A DNA stretch of 64,000 bases from Gammaproteobacteria bacterium (GCA_002746645.1 PDPU01000002.1:1-64000), one strand, 5' to 3'. Shown: positions 17,434 to 26,758, counted from the first letter of the stretch. Numbers and translations: made by a program. Notes: a model not told the origin generated them from the letters alone.

Positions 17434-19083
17434 ATGAATGCACATGAAAACGTATGCAAGATGGTTCGCTGGAACCTGCCGATCTGCCTGAACCATGGAA
17501 AGCCGGGCGGACACTGTCGTACTCGCGCCCCCGGGTGGGTCGCCGCACTGGCGTTGGCGTTTCTGCCCCTGGCAGCCCCTGCCGCCGCCGGACAGGCCGA
17601 ATGCTCGAGCGAGCTCGGTGCCGTCACCATCGGGGGCAATCTGCAGGTGACGGGCAATTGCCGGCTGGAGGGCACCGTCGTCAGTGGCAACCTGTTGGTT
17701 GACGACGGCGCGTCCCTGATCACGCGTGGCGCCAGCATCGGCGGCAACCTGGTCGCCGAAGCGGCGGGGGATGTGGACATCTCCGAAACGGCGGTCGGTG
17801 GCAGCATTCGACTGATCGGTCTTGTCGGTGCCGACAGCGTCGTTCGTGACAGCAGTGCCGGCGGCAACATCCAGCTCGATGACAACAGCACGCGGCTCAC
17901 GGTGGAAGGGAATTCGGTGGGCGGCAACGTCACGGCGTACCGGAACACGAGCGGACTTTCGCTGACCGCCAATGCTGTTGGCGGTAGCCTTCGTTGCGAA
18001 GACAATGCCCCCGCACCAACAGGCAGTGCCAACGATGTCAGGGGCGTCAGCTCGGGGCAGTGTGCGGACTCCGCAATGGTGAACGCCGGGGGTAATGCCG
18101 TTGGCGCGGTTGAAACCGACACCGGAAGCGACCTGGAACCTCCCCTGCACTGGACCGACGCACCCGGCGCGGACAACTACTGTGACGGCCCGGTCGGTGA
18201 CATCTACGTCGGCGGCAACATCCACGTTGCCGCGCCCGGCTGCGAGTTGCTGGATACCACGGTCATGGGAAGTGTTTATGTATACAGTGGCGGATCGCTG
18301 AGCATGAACGAATCCTTTGTTGCGGGACGGCTGGTTGCCGCCGATGCCTTCGAACTCGAGGTCGTCGATTCACTGATCCAGGGGGACATCGAGATAGATC
18401 GCCTCGTCGGCGAGGTCAGTGCTGTCGGCAGTGTCTTCGGCAGCAACGTCCGCTTCGACGGCAATGGCTACCCGGTCAGCCTCAGGAAGAGCACCGTCAC
18501 GGGCAATGTCCGCATTGCCGGGAACAGCGGTGGTGTGGCGGTTGTCGACAATGTCATCGGCGGAAACCTTGACTGCGAGAGGAACGATCCGGTGGTCACC
18601 GGTAGTGCCAATCTCGTCTACGGTACGCGCCGGTCGCAGTGTGAGAGTCTGCAATTCAGTGACGACACGGCAGCCACTTCGGCGGGTGTGGGCGAAGTTG
18701 ACGTCGATACCGATGACAGCGAGGTGGGTGTCGGTATCGCCGGCAGCGAAGACGGTGGCAGCGCTACGGTGGATGTGCCGACGGGTGGCGGCAGCGAGGT
18801 TGGTGTCGGTATCGCCGGCAGCGAAGACGGTGGCAGCGCTACGGTGGATGTGCCGACGGGTAGCGGCAGCGAGGTTGGCGTTGGTGTTGCCGGCAGCGAA
18901 GACGGTGGCAGCGTTTCGGTGGATGTGCCGACGGGTGGCGGCAGCGAGGTTGGCGTTGATGTTGCCGGCAGCGAAGACGGTGGCAGCGTTTCGGTGGATG
19001 TGCCGTCGGATGGCGGCGGCAGCGCGGGTGTACTGTCGCTGATCGCGCTGTTGTTGTGCACCGGCTTGCGTCGGCGAGTCTGA
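17434..19083 (+). CDS. repeat-rich surface protein with beta-helix-like domains and GlyGly-CTERM tail
   Basis: A 549-residue protein with an N-terminal signal segment (WVAALALAFLPLAAPAAAG). There are two related domains of short repeats centred on GGN/GGS turns (residues about 68-205 and 256-398). Each closes with a similar cysteine motif (GGSLRCEDN...GSAN, and GGNLDCERN...GSAN), suggesting a duplicated right-handed beta-helix. Residues 430-529 are four tandem copies of a 25-residue acidic Gly/Ser-rich unit. The C-terminus, GGGSAG, a hydrophobic helix and RRR, matches GlyGly-CTERM, the signal cleaved by rhombosortase in gammaproteobacteria. It is probably anchored or exported at the cell surface. 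ATG 17461 is an alternative start. Confidence 0.72.
   Translation: MNAHENVCKMVRWNLPICLNHGKPGGHCRTRAPGWVAALALAFLPLAAPAAAGQAECSSELGAVTIGGNLQVTGNCRLEGTVVSGNLLVDDGASLITRGASIGGNLVAEAAGDVDISETAVGGSIRLIGLVGADSVVRDSSAGGNIQLDDNSTRLTVEGNSVGGNVTAYRNTSGLSLTANAVGGSLRCEDNAPAPTGSANDVRGVSSGQCADSAMVNAGGNAVGAVETDTGSDLEPPLHWTDAPGADNYCDGPVGDIYVGGNIHVAAPGCELLDTTVMGSVYVYSGGSLSMNESFVAGRLVAADAFELEVVDSLIQGDIEIDRLVGEVSAVGSVFGSNVRFDGNGYPVSLRKSTVTGNVRIAGNSGGVAVVDNVIGGNLDCERNDPVVTGSANLVYGTRRSQCESLQFSDDTAATSAGVGEVDVDTDDSEVGVGIAGSEDGGSATVDVPTGGGSEVGVGIAGSEDGGSATVDVPTGSGSEVGVGVAGSEDGGSVSVDVPTGGGSEVGVDVAGSEDGGSVSVDVPSDGGGSAGVLSLIALLLCTGLRRRV
18721..19023 (+). repeat. four tandem 75-bp in-frame repeats
   Basis: Units start at 18721, 18796, 18871 and 18946; the last is 78 bp. 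Each encodes a variant of EVGVGIAGSEDGGSATVDVP plus TGGGS. The high similarity between units at the DNA level points to recent expansion and to possible length variation between strains. Confidence 0.9.
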
Positions 19084-19161
19084 TCGCTCGTACTGACGAG
19101 ACCGGTCGATGCAAGGCTGATCCGACAGGATGTGCCGTGCTGCGGCGCTGTTCGTTGCTGA

Positions 19162-19275
19162 TCGAATGGCGCCGCAGTCAGGATTTCCGTCAGCCATTGT
19201 CGAATGGCGCTGCAGTCAGGATTCCCGTCAGCCGTTGTTGAGTGGCGCCGCAGCCGGGATTCACGTCAGCCGTTC
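19162..19275. repeat. three tandem 38-bp repeats, intergenic
   Basis: Three head-to-tail copies at 19162-19199, 19200-19237 and 19238-19275 share TGGCGCCGCAGTCAGGATT-like cores and CGTCAGCC ends, with a few substitutions. They fill the gap between the convergent surface-protein and TRAP permease genes (19084-19333). No coding potential is seen. Confidence 0.85.
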
Positions 19276-19333
19276 AGGAGCCGTCGTTTGCTGACACCGA
19301 TTGTGCAGCTGGTTCGCCTCCTGCCACCTTCGA

Positions 19334-21067
19334 TCACGCTGCCGACTTGCGGCCCTTGAACACGTCCAGAAATGCTCCGGAGAGTAGGAAGGTGAACAGC
19401 CAGGTACCGAAGAACACGAGTGCGAAGGTGATGCCGATGTCGGAGGCGCTGCCGTTGAGCGAGAAGCCGGGCACGTAGCCGAACAGGAATGGCGCGAGAT
19501 ACAGGAACTTCGCGAAGGTGAAGGCAACCCAGGCCGTCTTCCACATGTTGGCACCGGCGATGGTGGCGCCGGCGAAGGCCGCTATGCAGACTGGCGGCGT
19601 GATGTTGGAATCCTGCGAGAGCCAGTAGACGATCATGTGCGCGGCAATCAGGTTCACGCCGAGGTGTGTCAGCGCGGGCACGGCAACGACCGCCGTGATG
19701 AGATAGGCCGCGGTGACCGGTACGCCCATGCCCAGTACCAGCGACGCGAGCGCGATGAAGATGATCGTCAGCCAGAGCTTGCCGTCGGCCGCTTCGATGA
19801 CGATGTCGGCGAAGGTCAGGATGAGGCCGCTGAAGGTCAGCACGCCGATGATGATGCCGATGACGCCGAGGATGGCGCCGATCTGCAGGCTGGATTCGGT
19901 ACCCTTGCGGGCTGAATCGAGAACTCCCTGAAGCCCGATGCGGGTGTCCTTCCGGAACCAGCTCACGACGATGCAGGCCAGCACGCCGAGCACCGCCGAG
20001 TAGCCGGGCGAGTAGCCCAGCAGCATGAAGATGGTGATGACGACGAGGGGCGCCAGGTAGTACCAGCTCGAGCGGAAGATCTCGCCGGCACTGTGTTCGC
20101 TGCGTTCGCCGACGATGTTGTTTCGTTTGGCGTAGTAGTGAACCATCATGAACACGCTGAAGAAGTACATGAGCGCCGGGAAGATGGCTACCAGCATGAT
20201 CTGCGAGTAGGGTACGCCGGTGAGTTCGGCCATGATGAAACCACCGGCACCCATGATGGGCGGCATGAACATGCCTCCGATCGATGCCGCGGGCTCGATA
20301 CCGCCGGCGACGTGCTTTTCGAAACCGGCCCTTTTCATCATCGGGATCGTGAACGAGCCGGTGGAGACGGTATTGGCGATGGCACTGCCCGAGATCGAAC
20401 CGAAGAGGCCACTGGCAATGACCGATACCTTGCCGGGGCCACCGATCTTGTGGCCTACCGCGGCGAGGGGGTATTCGATGAAGAAGCTCTGTGCTCCGCT
20501 GCGCTCGAGGAAGGCGCCGAAGATCACGAACAGCACGATGTAGGTGGCGAGCACATTGGCCATGATGCCGAACACGCCGTCGCTCTTGTAGAAGATGCTG
20601 GTGCAGAGCCCGAGAAAGGTCTCGCCGGCATGCTGGAGGTCTTCGGGAATCCACTCGACGTAGCCATAGACGCCATAGAGCATCAGCAGCACGCCGATGA
20701 CGACGAACACGTTGCCGACGACGCGGCGCGCGACTTCGATGCCGATCAGTACACCGGCCACTGCCATGTACTGATCGAGCAGGGTTTCCGCGCCGGAGCG
20801 GTAGTTGATGGCCTCGAAATTGAGAATCCAGTAACCCACCGTGACGAAGGAGACCAGCATGAGCGCGTAGTCCAGCGGCCGGAAGCGGGAGCGATAGCAG
20901 AGGAACACCAGCACGTAGGTGATGATGACGTAGACACCCCGGTGGTACTGGGTGGCTGCTGGCGCGATGAGCGCCGAGTAGCCGTAGAAAAGCACCAACG
21001 CGAGTGCCAGTGCATCGAAGAGATATTTCTCGGCTACCTTGAGTTCAGGGTAGTGTTTGAGGTTCAT
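19334..21067 (-). CDS. TRAP transporter fused permease (DctQM-type, TAXI system)
   Basis: A 577-residue membrane protein combining the small four-helix DctQ-like part (residues about 20-140) with the large DctM domain, as in 4TM/12TM fused TRAP permeases. DctM landmarks include FGAFLERSGAQSFF, GPGKVSVIASGLFGSISGSAIANTVSTGSFTIP, GGMFMPPIMGAGGFIMAE and GMGVPVTAAYLI. It takes up an organic acid or amino-acid-like solute using the sodium or proton gradient, receiving it from the TAXI binding protein encoded upstream. The substrate is unknown. Confidence 0.9.
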   Translation of the reverse strand: MNLKHYPELKVAEKYLFDALALALVLFYGYSALIAPAATQYHRGVYVIITYVLVFLCYRSRFRPLDYALMLVSFVTVGYWILNFEAINYRSGAETLLDQYMAVAGVLIGIEVARRVVGNVFVVIGVLLMLYGVYGYVEWIPEDLQHAGETFLGLCTSIFYKSDGVFGIMANVLATYIVLFVIFGAFLERSGAQSFFIEYPLAAVGHKIGGPGKVSVIASGLFGSISGSAIANTVSTGSFTIPMMKRAGFEKHVAGGIEPAASIGGMFMPPIMGAGGFIMAELTGVPYSQIMLVAIFPALMYFFSVFMMVHYYAKRNNIVGERSEHSAGEIFRSSWYYLAPLVVITIFMLLGYSPGYSAVLGVLACIVVSWFRKDTRIGLQGVLDSARKGTESSLQIGAILGVIGIIIGVLTFSGLILTFADIVIEAADGKLWLTIIFIALASLVLGMGVPVTAAYLITAVVAVPALTHLGVNLIAAHMIVYWLSQDSNITPPVCIAAFAGATIAGANMWKTAWVAFTFAKFLYLAPFLFGYVPGFSLNGSASDIGITFALVFFGTWLFTFLLSGAFLDVFKGRKSAA

Positions 21068-21096
21068 CGGATCGCTTCCGGTGCAGATGGATCAAC

Positions 21097-21135
21097 CTGC
21101 CCTGGCCGCGCGGTCGAGCGGAGCGGCCAGGGCAG
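21097..21135 (-). promoter_or_regulatory. hairpin between TAXI binding-protein gene and permease gene
   Basis: A perfect 13-bp stem (CTGCCCTGGCCGC with GCGGCCAGGGCAG) and a 13-base loop sit 22 bases after the binding-protein stop and 29 bases before the permease start. There is no T-run, so it more likely stabilises the upstream mRNA segment or gives partial termination. Confidence 0.7.
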
Positions 21136-21157
21136 TTTCACGGGACGGCCGATGGCT

Positions 21158-22138
21158 TCAGAGCAGTCCCTTCTCTTTCCAGAACTTCTCGGCACCGGGG
21201 TGCAGCGGCGTGACGATGCCGTTGATGCCGGTGTCGATGCCCATTTCCTTGAAGGTGCTCTTCTGCTTGTGCATGTAGGCAATGCCCTCGTCGGTGTACA
21301 TGGTCGAGAGCATGTCGTAGACCACGTCTTCGGGAACCTCGGCATTGGCTACCCACAGGGCGGAATCCTGGAAGGATGGTGTTGCCGTGTCGACACCCTT
21401 GTAGGTGTCCGCGGGTACATCCAGCGTGGAGAAGTAGGGATACTCGTCATAGAAACCGCTTTCGACGGCATCGGCGCCGAGATCCACGAGGGCGATGTCG
21501 TTGGTTTCGGCGGCCATGATCACAGCGCCGCTCGGGAAGGCCGTGAACAGCCAGAAGGCATCGAGCTGGTTGTTGCCGAAAGCCTGGGCGGCGTCGTTGT
21601 AGCCCATGGCGTTGCGCTCGATCTTGTCCCAGATGCCCATGTGGGAAAAGAACAGTTCGCAGTTGGCGAAGGCACCTGATCCGGCGTTACCCACGCCGAC
21701 TTTCCTGCCCTCGAGATCCTTGACGCTCTCGATGCCGGAATCCGCGCGTACCACGAGCTGTGCCGGTGCACCGTAGAGATACGAGACGGCAAGCACGTTC
21801 TCGTATTTCCTGTCGTCGTTCTTCATCTTGCCTTCGCGGCCAAGGTAGACATGGCCGGAGTAGACCACGCCGAAGTCGGCCTTGCCCGAGTTGACCTTTC
21901 TGAGGTTCTCCACCGAGCCAGCCGAGGACTGGGCGCGAACACGGTACTCGTCGGACGACTTGATCGGTCCGTAGACCTGTATCGAGTTGGCCGCGACCTG
22001 AAACGTGCCACCGGCAGGGCCGCCCGAGAACACCAGGTTCACCTTGGCACTGGCGGTACCGCTGGCGAGGACGGATGCACCGATCACGGCAGCGGCCAGA
22101 GGCGCCTTGAGTGCGTGCAGGGTTTCTTTGAATAGCAT
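21158..22138 (-). CDS. TAXI-family TRAP transporter solute-binding protein
   Basis: A 326-residue periplasmic protein with a signal peptide ending at GTASA. It has the TAXI-family opening VNLVFSGGPAGGTFQVAANS, then RVRAQSSAGSVENLRKVNSGKADFGVVYSG and KVGVGNAGSGAFANCELFF. The start at 22138 was chosen because the upstream extension is basic and lacks family similarity. It binds the substrate and delivers it to the fused TRAP permease. It is the first gene of the pair, and a sigma70-like promoter lies about 210 bases upstream. Confidence 0.92.
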   Translation of the reverse strand: MLFKETLHALKAPLAAAVIGASVLASGTASAKVNLVFSGGPAGGTFQVAANSIQVYGPIKSSDEYRVRAQSSAGSVENLRKVNSGKADFGVVYSGHVYLGREGKMKNDDRKYENVLAVSYLYGAPAQLVVRADSGIESVKDLEGRKVGVGNAGSGAFANCELFFSHMGIWDKIERNAMGYNDAAQAFGNNQLDAFWLFTAFPSGAVIMAAETNDIALVDLGADAVESGFYDEYPYFSTLDVPADTYKGVDTATPSFQDSALWVANAEVPEDVVYDMLSTMYTDEGIAYMHKQKSTFKEMGIDTGINGIVTPLHPGAEKFWKEKGLL

Positions 22139-22346
22139 GGTAGTTCTATCTCTTCTGAGTGATTGAGGCCGGTGCGCTGTTTCAGTGAACAGCACCAGAC
22201 GGCGATGAACAGCCGTTGACATCTGCTCGTCGTTGCCTTCCAGTCATTGGGTTGAAGAGCGCACACTGCCTTGCTCAAGCAGCTTGAACAGCGTCAGGGC
22301 TGGATGCCGGGCCGGTGTTCCTGTTGACACAACACCTTGCCGCCAT

Positions 22347-22375
22347 TTTTAACGCAGGTGATTGTCTTGCGTCAA
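22347..22375 (-). promoter_or_regulatory. candidate sigma70 promoter for the TRAP operon
   Basis: On the minus strand TTGACG (22375-22370) and TTAAAA (22352-22347) are separated by 17 bases. The plus strand also reads TTGACA-17-TTTTAA over 22324-22352, sharing the same AT box, so direction is not certain. It lies about 210 bases upstream of the binding-protein start. Confidence 0.45.
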
Positions 22376-22413
22376 GCCTGCATCCTCGAATGGGTACGAC
22401 GTGCTCACACTCT

Positions 22414-23493
22414 TCAACTGTAAAGGGCAACACCGCTTTCGGCATCGAACAGGGGGGCGTTGTCGTAGGCGACGCGGAAGGTGTGGCGTGTGTTCTGCTG
22501 CGGTTTCGACGTGGCGGGCAGACGTGCGATCAGGTTCTGTCCGGCAAGGTTGACCGCAATGTAGTTGTCGGGGCCGGTGGGCTCGACCAGTTCGATCTCG
22601 CCATCAAGTTCGATCGTGTGCGCGTTTGCGTGATGCTCGCTGAACCACTCGGGACGCAGGCCGAGTCTGACGGCACTGCCCGCGGGAGGCGGGCTTGCAC
22701 TCGGTGGCAGGGGGAGTCGCAGGTTGCCGATGTCCAGCGACTGCCCGTCAGCGGCCACGGTGGCGTCGAGCAGGTTCATGGCCGGTGAGCCCATGAAGGT
22801 GGCGACGAAGGCGTTGGCCGGGCGGGCGTAGATCTCGTCGGGTGTGCCGAACTGCTGGATCACGCCACCTTCCATGACGGCGATGCGTGTGGCCATGGTC
22901 ATGGCTTCCACCTGATCGTGCGTCACGTAGATGATCGTGGTGCCGAGGCGCTGGTGCAGACGCTTGATCTCGGTACGCATGTCGACACGCAGCTTGGCAT
23001 CGAGGTTCGAAAGGGGTTCGTCGAACAGGAACAGCTTCGGATCGCGCACGAGGGCGCGTCCCATGGCCACGCGCTGTCGCTGACCACCGGAGAGCGCTGC
23101 GGGCTTGCGCTTTCGCAGGTGATCGATCTGCAGAAGTTCCGCGATTTCGTCGACCTTCTTCATCTGCTCCCGTTTCGGCACACCGGCCATGCGCAGCGGA
23201 AAGGCCATGTTCTTCTCGACCGTCATGCCGGGATAGAGCGCGTAGGACTGGAACACCATGGCGATGTTGCGATCCTTCGGGGCGAGATTGTCGATGCGTC
23301 TGCCGTCGAGATGGATCTCTCCGGTGGTGATGTCGAGCAGGCCGGCAATCATGTTCAGCAGTGTGGACTTGCCACAGCCGGATGGCCCGACGAGCACCAG
23401 AAATTCACCGGATTCGATGGCGATGTCGATTTCCGCCAGCACGACGGTATCGCCGAATGACTTGCTGACGCCCTGGATCGATAGTGCTGCCAT
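22414..23493 (-). CDS. sugar ABC transporter ATP-binding protein (MalK/UgpC type)
   Basis: A 359-residue ATPase with Walker A GPSGCGKST near residue 37, signature LSGGQRQRVAMGRALVR, Walker B LFLFDEPLSNLDAKLR, and a C-terminal regulatory beta-barrel (about residues 240-359) typical of MalK-like proteins. It energises the two permeases encoded upstream. It is the last gene of a four-gene unit and starts 6 bases after the preceding permease stop. Confidence 0.93.
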   Translation of the reverse strand: MAALSIQGVSKSFGDTVVLAEIDIAIESGEFLVLVGPSGCGKSTLLNMIAGLLDITTGEIHLDGRRIDNLAPKDRNIAMVFQSYALYPGMTVEKNMAFPLRMAGVPKREQMKKVDEIAELLQIDHLRKRKPAALSGGQRQRVAMGRALVRDPKLFLFDEPLSNLDAKLRVDMRTEIKRLHQRLGTTIIYVTHDQVEAMTMATRIAVMEGGVIQQFGTPDEIYARPANAFVATFMGSPAMNLLDATVAADGQSLDIGNLRLPLPPSASPPPAGSAVRLGLRPEWFSEHHANAHTIELDGEIELVEPTGPDNYIAVNLAGQNLIARLPATSKPQQNTRHTFRVAYDNAPLFDAESGVALYS

Positions 23494-23499
23494 GTGTAA

Positions 23500-24396
23500 T
23501 CAGCCCTTGACGGCGCCGGCGGTGAGGCCGCGCACGAAGTATCGACCGCCGACGATGTACACCAGCATGGTGGGAAGGGCGGCGATCATCGCGCCCGCCA
23601 TGTCGATGTTGTAGGCCTTGGTACCGGTCGACGTGTTGACGAGATTGTTGAGGGCGACCATCAGCGGTCGCGCATCGGCACCCGCGAAGGAGGCACCGAA
23701 GAGGAAGTCGTTCCAGATGTTGGTGAACTGCCAGATGATCGATACCACGAAGGTCGGCCAGGCAATCGGGATCAGGATCAGGAAGAAGATCGACCAGAAG
23801 CCGGCCCCGTCGACACGCGCGGCACTGACCAGCTCGTCGGGTATCGTCACGAAGAAATTGCGGAAGAACAGGGTGGTGAAGGGCACCCCGTAGCAGACGT
23901 GCACGAAGATGAGCCCGTGCAGGGTGCCGGCCATGTCGAGCATGCCGAGCAGCCGGGCCATCGGAATGAGCACGATCTGGAACGGTATGAAGCAGCCGAA
24001 GAGCAGCAGGCCGAAGACGATGCTGTCACCGCGAAAGCGCCACTTCGCGAGCACGTAGCCGTTGAGTGCGCCAAGGCTCACGGAGATGCTCACGGCGGCC
24101 ACCACCATGATGATGGAATTCCAGAAGTAGCTCTTGAGGCCATGGCATGCGACGGCGATGCAGGCACTGCTCCAGGCCTTCTGCCAGGGCTCGATGGTCG
24201 GCGCCCGGGGCGGCGTCAGAATCGTGTTGTTCTCGAAACCGGCACTGCCGGTGATTTCCGGCATGCTCTTGAGCGAGGTGAAGACCATCGCCATGAGTGG
24301 CATCAGGAAGAACAGGGCGGCCACGATCAGTACCGTGTAGAGCACAACGCGCTGCCACGTGCCCTTGTGCTGCGTTGACGCGGTTTCAGGCGTCAT
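23500..24396 (-). CDS. sugar ABC transporter permease (MalG type)
   Basis: A 298-residue inner-membrane protein with about six helices and the EAA loop region DELVSAARVDGAGFWSIFFLILIPI, which docks on the ATPase. It ends GGRYFVRGLTAGAVKG, as MalG-like permeases do. It overlaps the upstream permease gene by 11 bases. Confidence 0.92.
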   Translation of the reverse strand: MTPETASTQHKGTWQRVVLYTVLIVAALFFLMPLMAMVFTSLKSMPEITGSAGFENNTILTPPRAPTIEPWQKAWSSACIAVACHGLKSYFWNSIIMVVAAVSISVSLGALNGYVLAKWRFRGDSIVFGLLLFGCFIPFQIVLIPMARLLGMLDMAGTLHGLIFVHVCYGVPFTTLFFRNFFVTIPDELVSAARVDGAGFWSIFFLILIPIAWPTFVVSIIWQFTNIWNDFLFGASFAGADARPLMVALNNLVNTSTGTKAYNIDMAGAMIAALPTMLVYIVGGRYFVRGLTAGAVKG

Positions 24397-25246
24397 TGCG
24401 CAACTCCGAATAGAGGTAGGGCACGATGAGGATGGTGACGAGCACCAGCATCATGACCGCGCTGGCGGCACCGACTGCCATTTCGTTGCGCGAGAAGGTG
24501 AAGGTGTACATGAAGGTGGAGGGCAGTTCGGTGGCGTAGCCCGGGCCGCCGCGTGTCAGGGCCACCACGAGGTCGTAGCTCTTGATGGCGAGATGCCCCT
24601 GCACCACGATGGCCGTGAGAAAGGCCGGGCGCAGGGCCGGCACGATCACGTGCCAGTAGATGCGCGGTGTCGAGGCGCCGTCCATCTTCGCCGCCGACAG
24701 GATCTCGTGGTTGATGCCGCGCAGGGCCGCGAGGAACAGGGCCATCACGAATCCGCTCGCCTGCCAGACGCCGGCGATGACGACGCAGTAGATGGCCATT
24801 GACGAATTCTTGATCCAGTTGAAACTGAAGCTCTCCCAGCCCCAGACATGCATGGCACGTTCGAGACCGAGATCGGGAGACATGATCCACTGCCAGGCAA
24901 CACCCGTGACGATGAAGCTCAGTGCCATCGGGTAGAGATAGATCGTGCGCAGGGCTCCTTCGGCGCGAATGCGCTGATCGAGCAGGATCGCCAGCACGAG
25001 GCCGATGAGCAGCGTACCGCCGATGTAGAGCACGCCGAACACGAGGAAGTTGTCCATGGCAACTTCCCAGCGCGGGTGATGCCATACCTTCACGTAGTTC
25101 GCGAAGCCGACCCAGCGATCGAAACGCGGCAGCATCTTCGAGCGCGTCAGCGACAGCACGATGGTCAGCGCGATGAACCCGTAGACCGTGACGGTCACGA
25201 GGATCAGGCTCGGCAACAATGTCAGTTGCGGAAGGTAGCGGCGCAT
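24386..25246 (-). CDS. sugar ABC transporter permease (MalF/UgpA type)
   Basis: A 286-residue permease starting at MRRYLPQLTLLPSLILV. It has about six helices and the EAA motif HEILSAAKMDGASTPRIYWHVIVPAL. It pairs with the MalG-type subunit. I chose ATG 25246 over the longer frame because the upstream 15 residues have no family similarity and overlap the hairpin at 25270-25301. Confidence 0.92.
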   Translation of the reverse strand: MRRYLPQLTLLPSLILVTVTVYGFIALTIVLSLTRSKMLPRFDRWVGFANYVKVWHHPRWEVAMDNFLVFGVLYIGGTLLIGLVLAILLDQRIRAEGALRTIYLYPMALSFIVTGVAWQWIMSPDLGLERAMHVWGWESFSFNWIKNSSMAIYCVVIAGVWQASGFVMALFLAALRGINHEILSAAKMDGASTPRIYWHVIVPALRPAFLTAIVVQGHLAIKSYDLVVALTRGGPGYATELPSTFMYTFTFSRNEMAVGAASAVMMLVLVTILIVPYLYSELRNDA

Positions 25247-25269
25247 GTCTTGTCGTGTGTTGCAGGCAG

Positions 25270-25301
25270 ACCCTCGCCCGTCGAACGCCACGGGCGAGGG
25301 T
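25270..25301 (-). promoter_or_regulatory. hairpin between sugar-binding-protein gene and permease gene
   Basis: A perfect 12-bp stem (ACCCTCGCCCGT with ACGGGCGAGGGT) with an 8-base loop lies 18 bases past the binding-protein stop. It has no U-tract. The placement matches known mRNA-stabilising or attenuating hairpins after binding-protein genes such as malE. Confidence 0.75.
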
Positions 25302-25319
25302 GTTTCGCTGCCGGTTCGA

Positions 25320-26561
25320 TCAGAGTGCAGCCGCTACCGAGTCGGCAAGCGCACTGGCAGCATCTTCGGGTGACATGTCACCGTTGAAGAACTGCGTGAT
25401 GACGTCGAAGTAGGCGGCCTGCACGGCAGCTGGCTGACCGTGGCCATGCGCGAGCGAGCCGAACAGCGTGCCGGCTTCCGTGGCTTCGGCGAGGTCGCTC
25501 ATCGACTTCCGGGCGCAGACATCGAACTTGTCGCCCGGAACGTCGGTGCGTGCCGGAATCGAACCCTTGGCGAGGTTGAAGGTTTCCTGGAACTCGCCGG
25601 ACATGGCGGCCGAGGCCATCTTCCGCTGGGCAGCCTGCCTGTCGTCGCCGACGTCGAACATCGCGAAGTAGTCGGTGTTGAACAGGAAGGCGCCCTGGGT
25701 GCCGGGTACCACGTCGCAGAGTATCTCCTCGCCCGGGGTCAGGTCTGCATTGATGACTTCGCCCTTGGCCCAGTCGCCCATGATCTGCATGCCGGCTTCG
25801 CCCTTGATGACCATGGCGGTGGCGAGGTTCCAGTCGCGGCCGGCAAAGTTGTCGTCGACGTAACCGCGGATGCGGCGCAGGATCTCGAAGCTTTTGACGA
25901 TGCCTTCGGAGCGAAGTGCCTCGTCATCGGCCTCGATGATGGCGTTCTTGTAGAGCGTGGGCGAGATGCTGAGGACGATCGCCTCCCAGGTCGTGGTTTC
26001 CTGCCAGGGCTGACCGCCCATGGCGATGGCCGTGTAACCTGCTTCCTGGATCTTGTCGGCGGCGTCAAAGAACTCGTCCCAGGTCTGCGGCATGGACAGA
26101 TCGAGTTCGTCGAAGATCTTTGCCGAAGCCCAGATCCAGTGCGGGCGGTGGATGTTCACCGGAGCAGCCACCCAGTGGCCGTCGTGCTTGCCGAAGGCCT
26201 GCACGGCGGGCGGTATCACATCGTCCCAGCCTTCCGCTTCGGCCACTTCGTCGAGGTTGCCGAGGAAGCCTTCGTCGGCCCACTCGCGTACCGACATGCC
26301 AAGCATCTGCGCTGCGGTGGGCGGATCGCCCGCGGTGACGCGCGCACGCAGGGTGGTCATGGCTGCATCTCCGGCGCCGCCCGAAACGGCCATGTCGACC
26401 CAGGAAGTGCCCTGCGATTCGAGATTCTCCTTGAGCACCGAAACGGCAGCGGCTTCCCCACCGGCAGTCCACCAGTGAAGCACCTCCACTTCGTCGGCAA
26501 GCGCCGCGGTACTGGTTGCGGCGGTGACCGCTGCGGCAACCACAAGTTGTTGGATTTGCAT
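25320..26561 (-). CDS. sugar ABC transporter substrate-binding protein (glucose/mannose type)
   Basis: A 413-residue extracellular solute-binding protein, family 1. Its signal peptide ends at TAALA and the mature start is DEVEVLHWWTAGGEAAAV. Further family pieces are RVTAGDPPTAAQMLG, MGGQPWQETTTWEAIVLS and GEAGMQIMGDWAKGE. These resemble glucose/mannose-binding proteins of pseudomonads (GtsA type). ATG 26561 has an AGGA ribosome site and is the start of the four-gene transport operon. The specific sugar is inferred by resemblance. Confidence 0.85.
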   Translation of the reverse strand: MQIQQLVVAAAVTAATSTAALADEVEVLHWWTAGGEAAAVSVLKENLESQGTSWVDMAVSGGAGDAAMTTLRARVTAGDPPTAAQMLGMSVREWADEGFLGNLDEVAEAEGWDDVIPPAVQAFGKHDGHWVAAPVNIHRPHWIWASAKIFDELDLSMPQTWDEFFDAADKIQEAGYTAIAMGGQPWQETTTWEAIVLSISPTLYKNAIIEADDEALRSEGIVKSFEILRRIRGYVDDNFAGRDWNLATAMVIKGEAGMQIMGDWAKGEVINADLTPGEEILCDVVPGTQGAFLFNTDYFAMFDVGDDRQAAQRKMASAAMSGEFQETFNLAKGSIPARTDVPGDKFDVCARKSMSDLAEATEAGTLFGSLAHGHGQPAAVQAAYFDVITQFFNGDMSPEDAASALADSVAAAL

Positions 26562-26758
26562 GTATTTTTCCTCGGTTATCCGTTTCTGACAGACAGGTGG
26601 AGACTTGTCAGAGCCAGCAAAGTGAAGCATTGACGAGCACTGCCGTCAACCTTCGCACGAAGCCTGGAAGTCATTTCTGTGGTTCGTGTCCGGACCCGTG
26701 CACGGGTGGGGTTGTGGATCCGTGACGGGGTGCACAAGCGCCTTGCAGCGCACCGAGT

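Noticed and set aside
20093..21679. A 528-codon open frame on the plus strand across the TRAP genes
   Set aside because: It crosses two well-supported genes on the other strand and has Glu/His/Asp-rich shadow composition.
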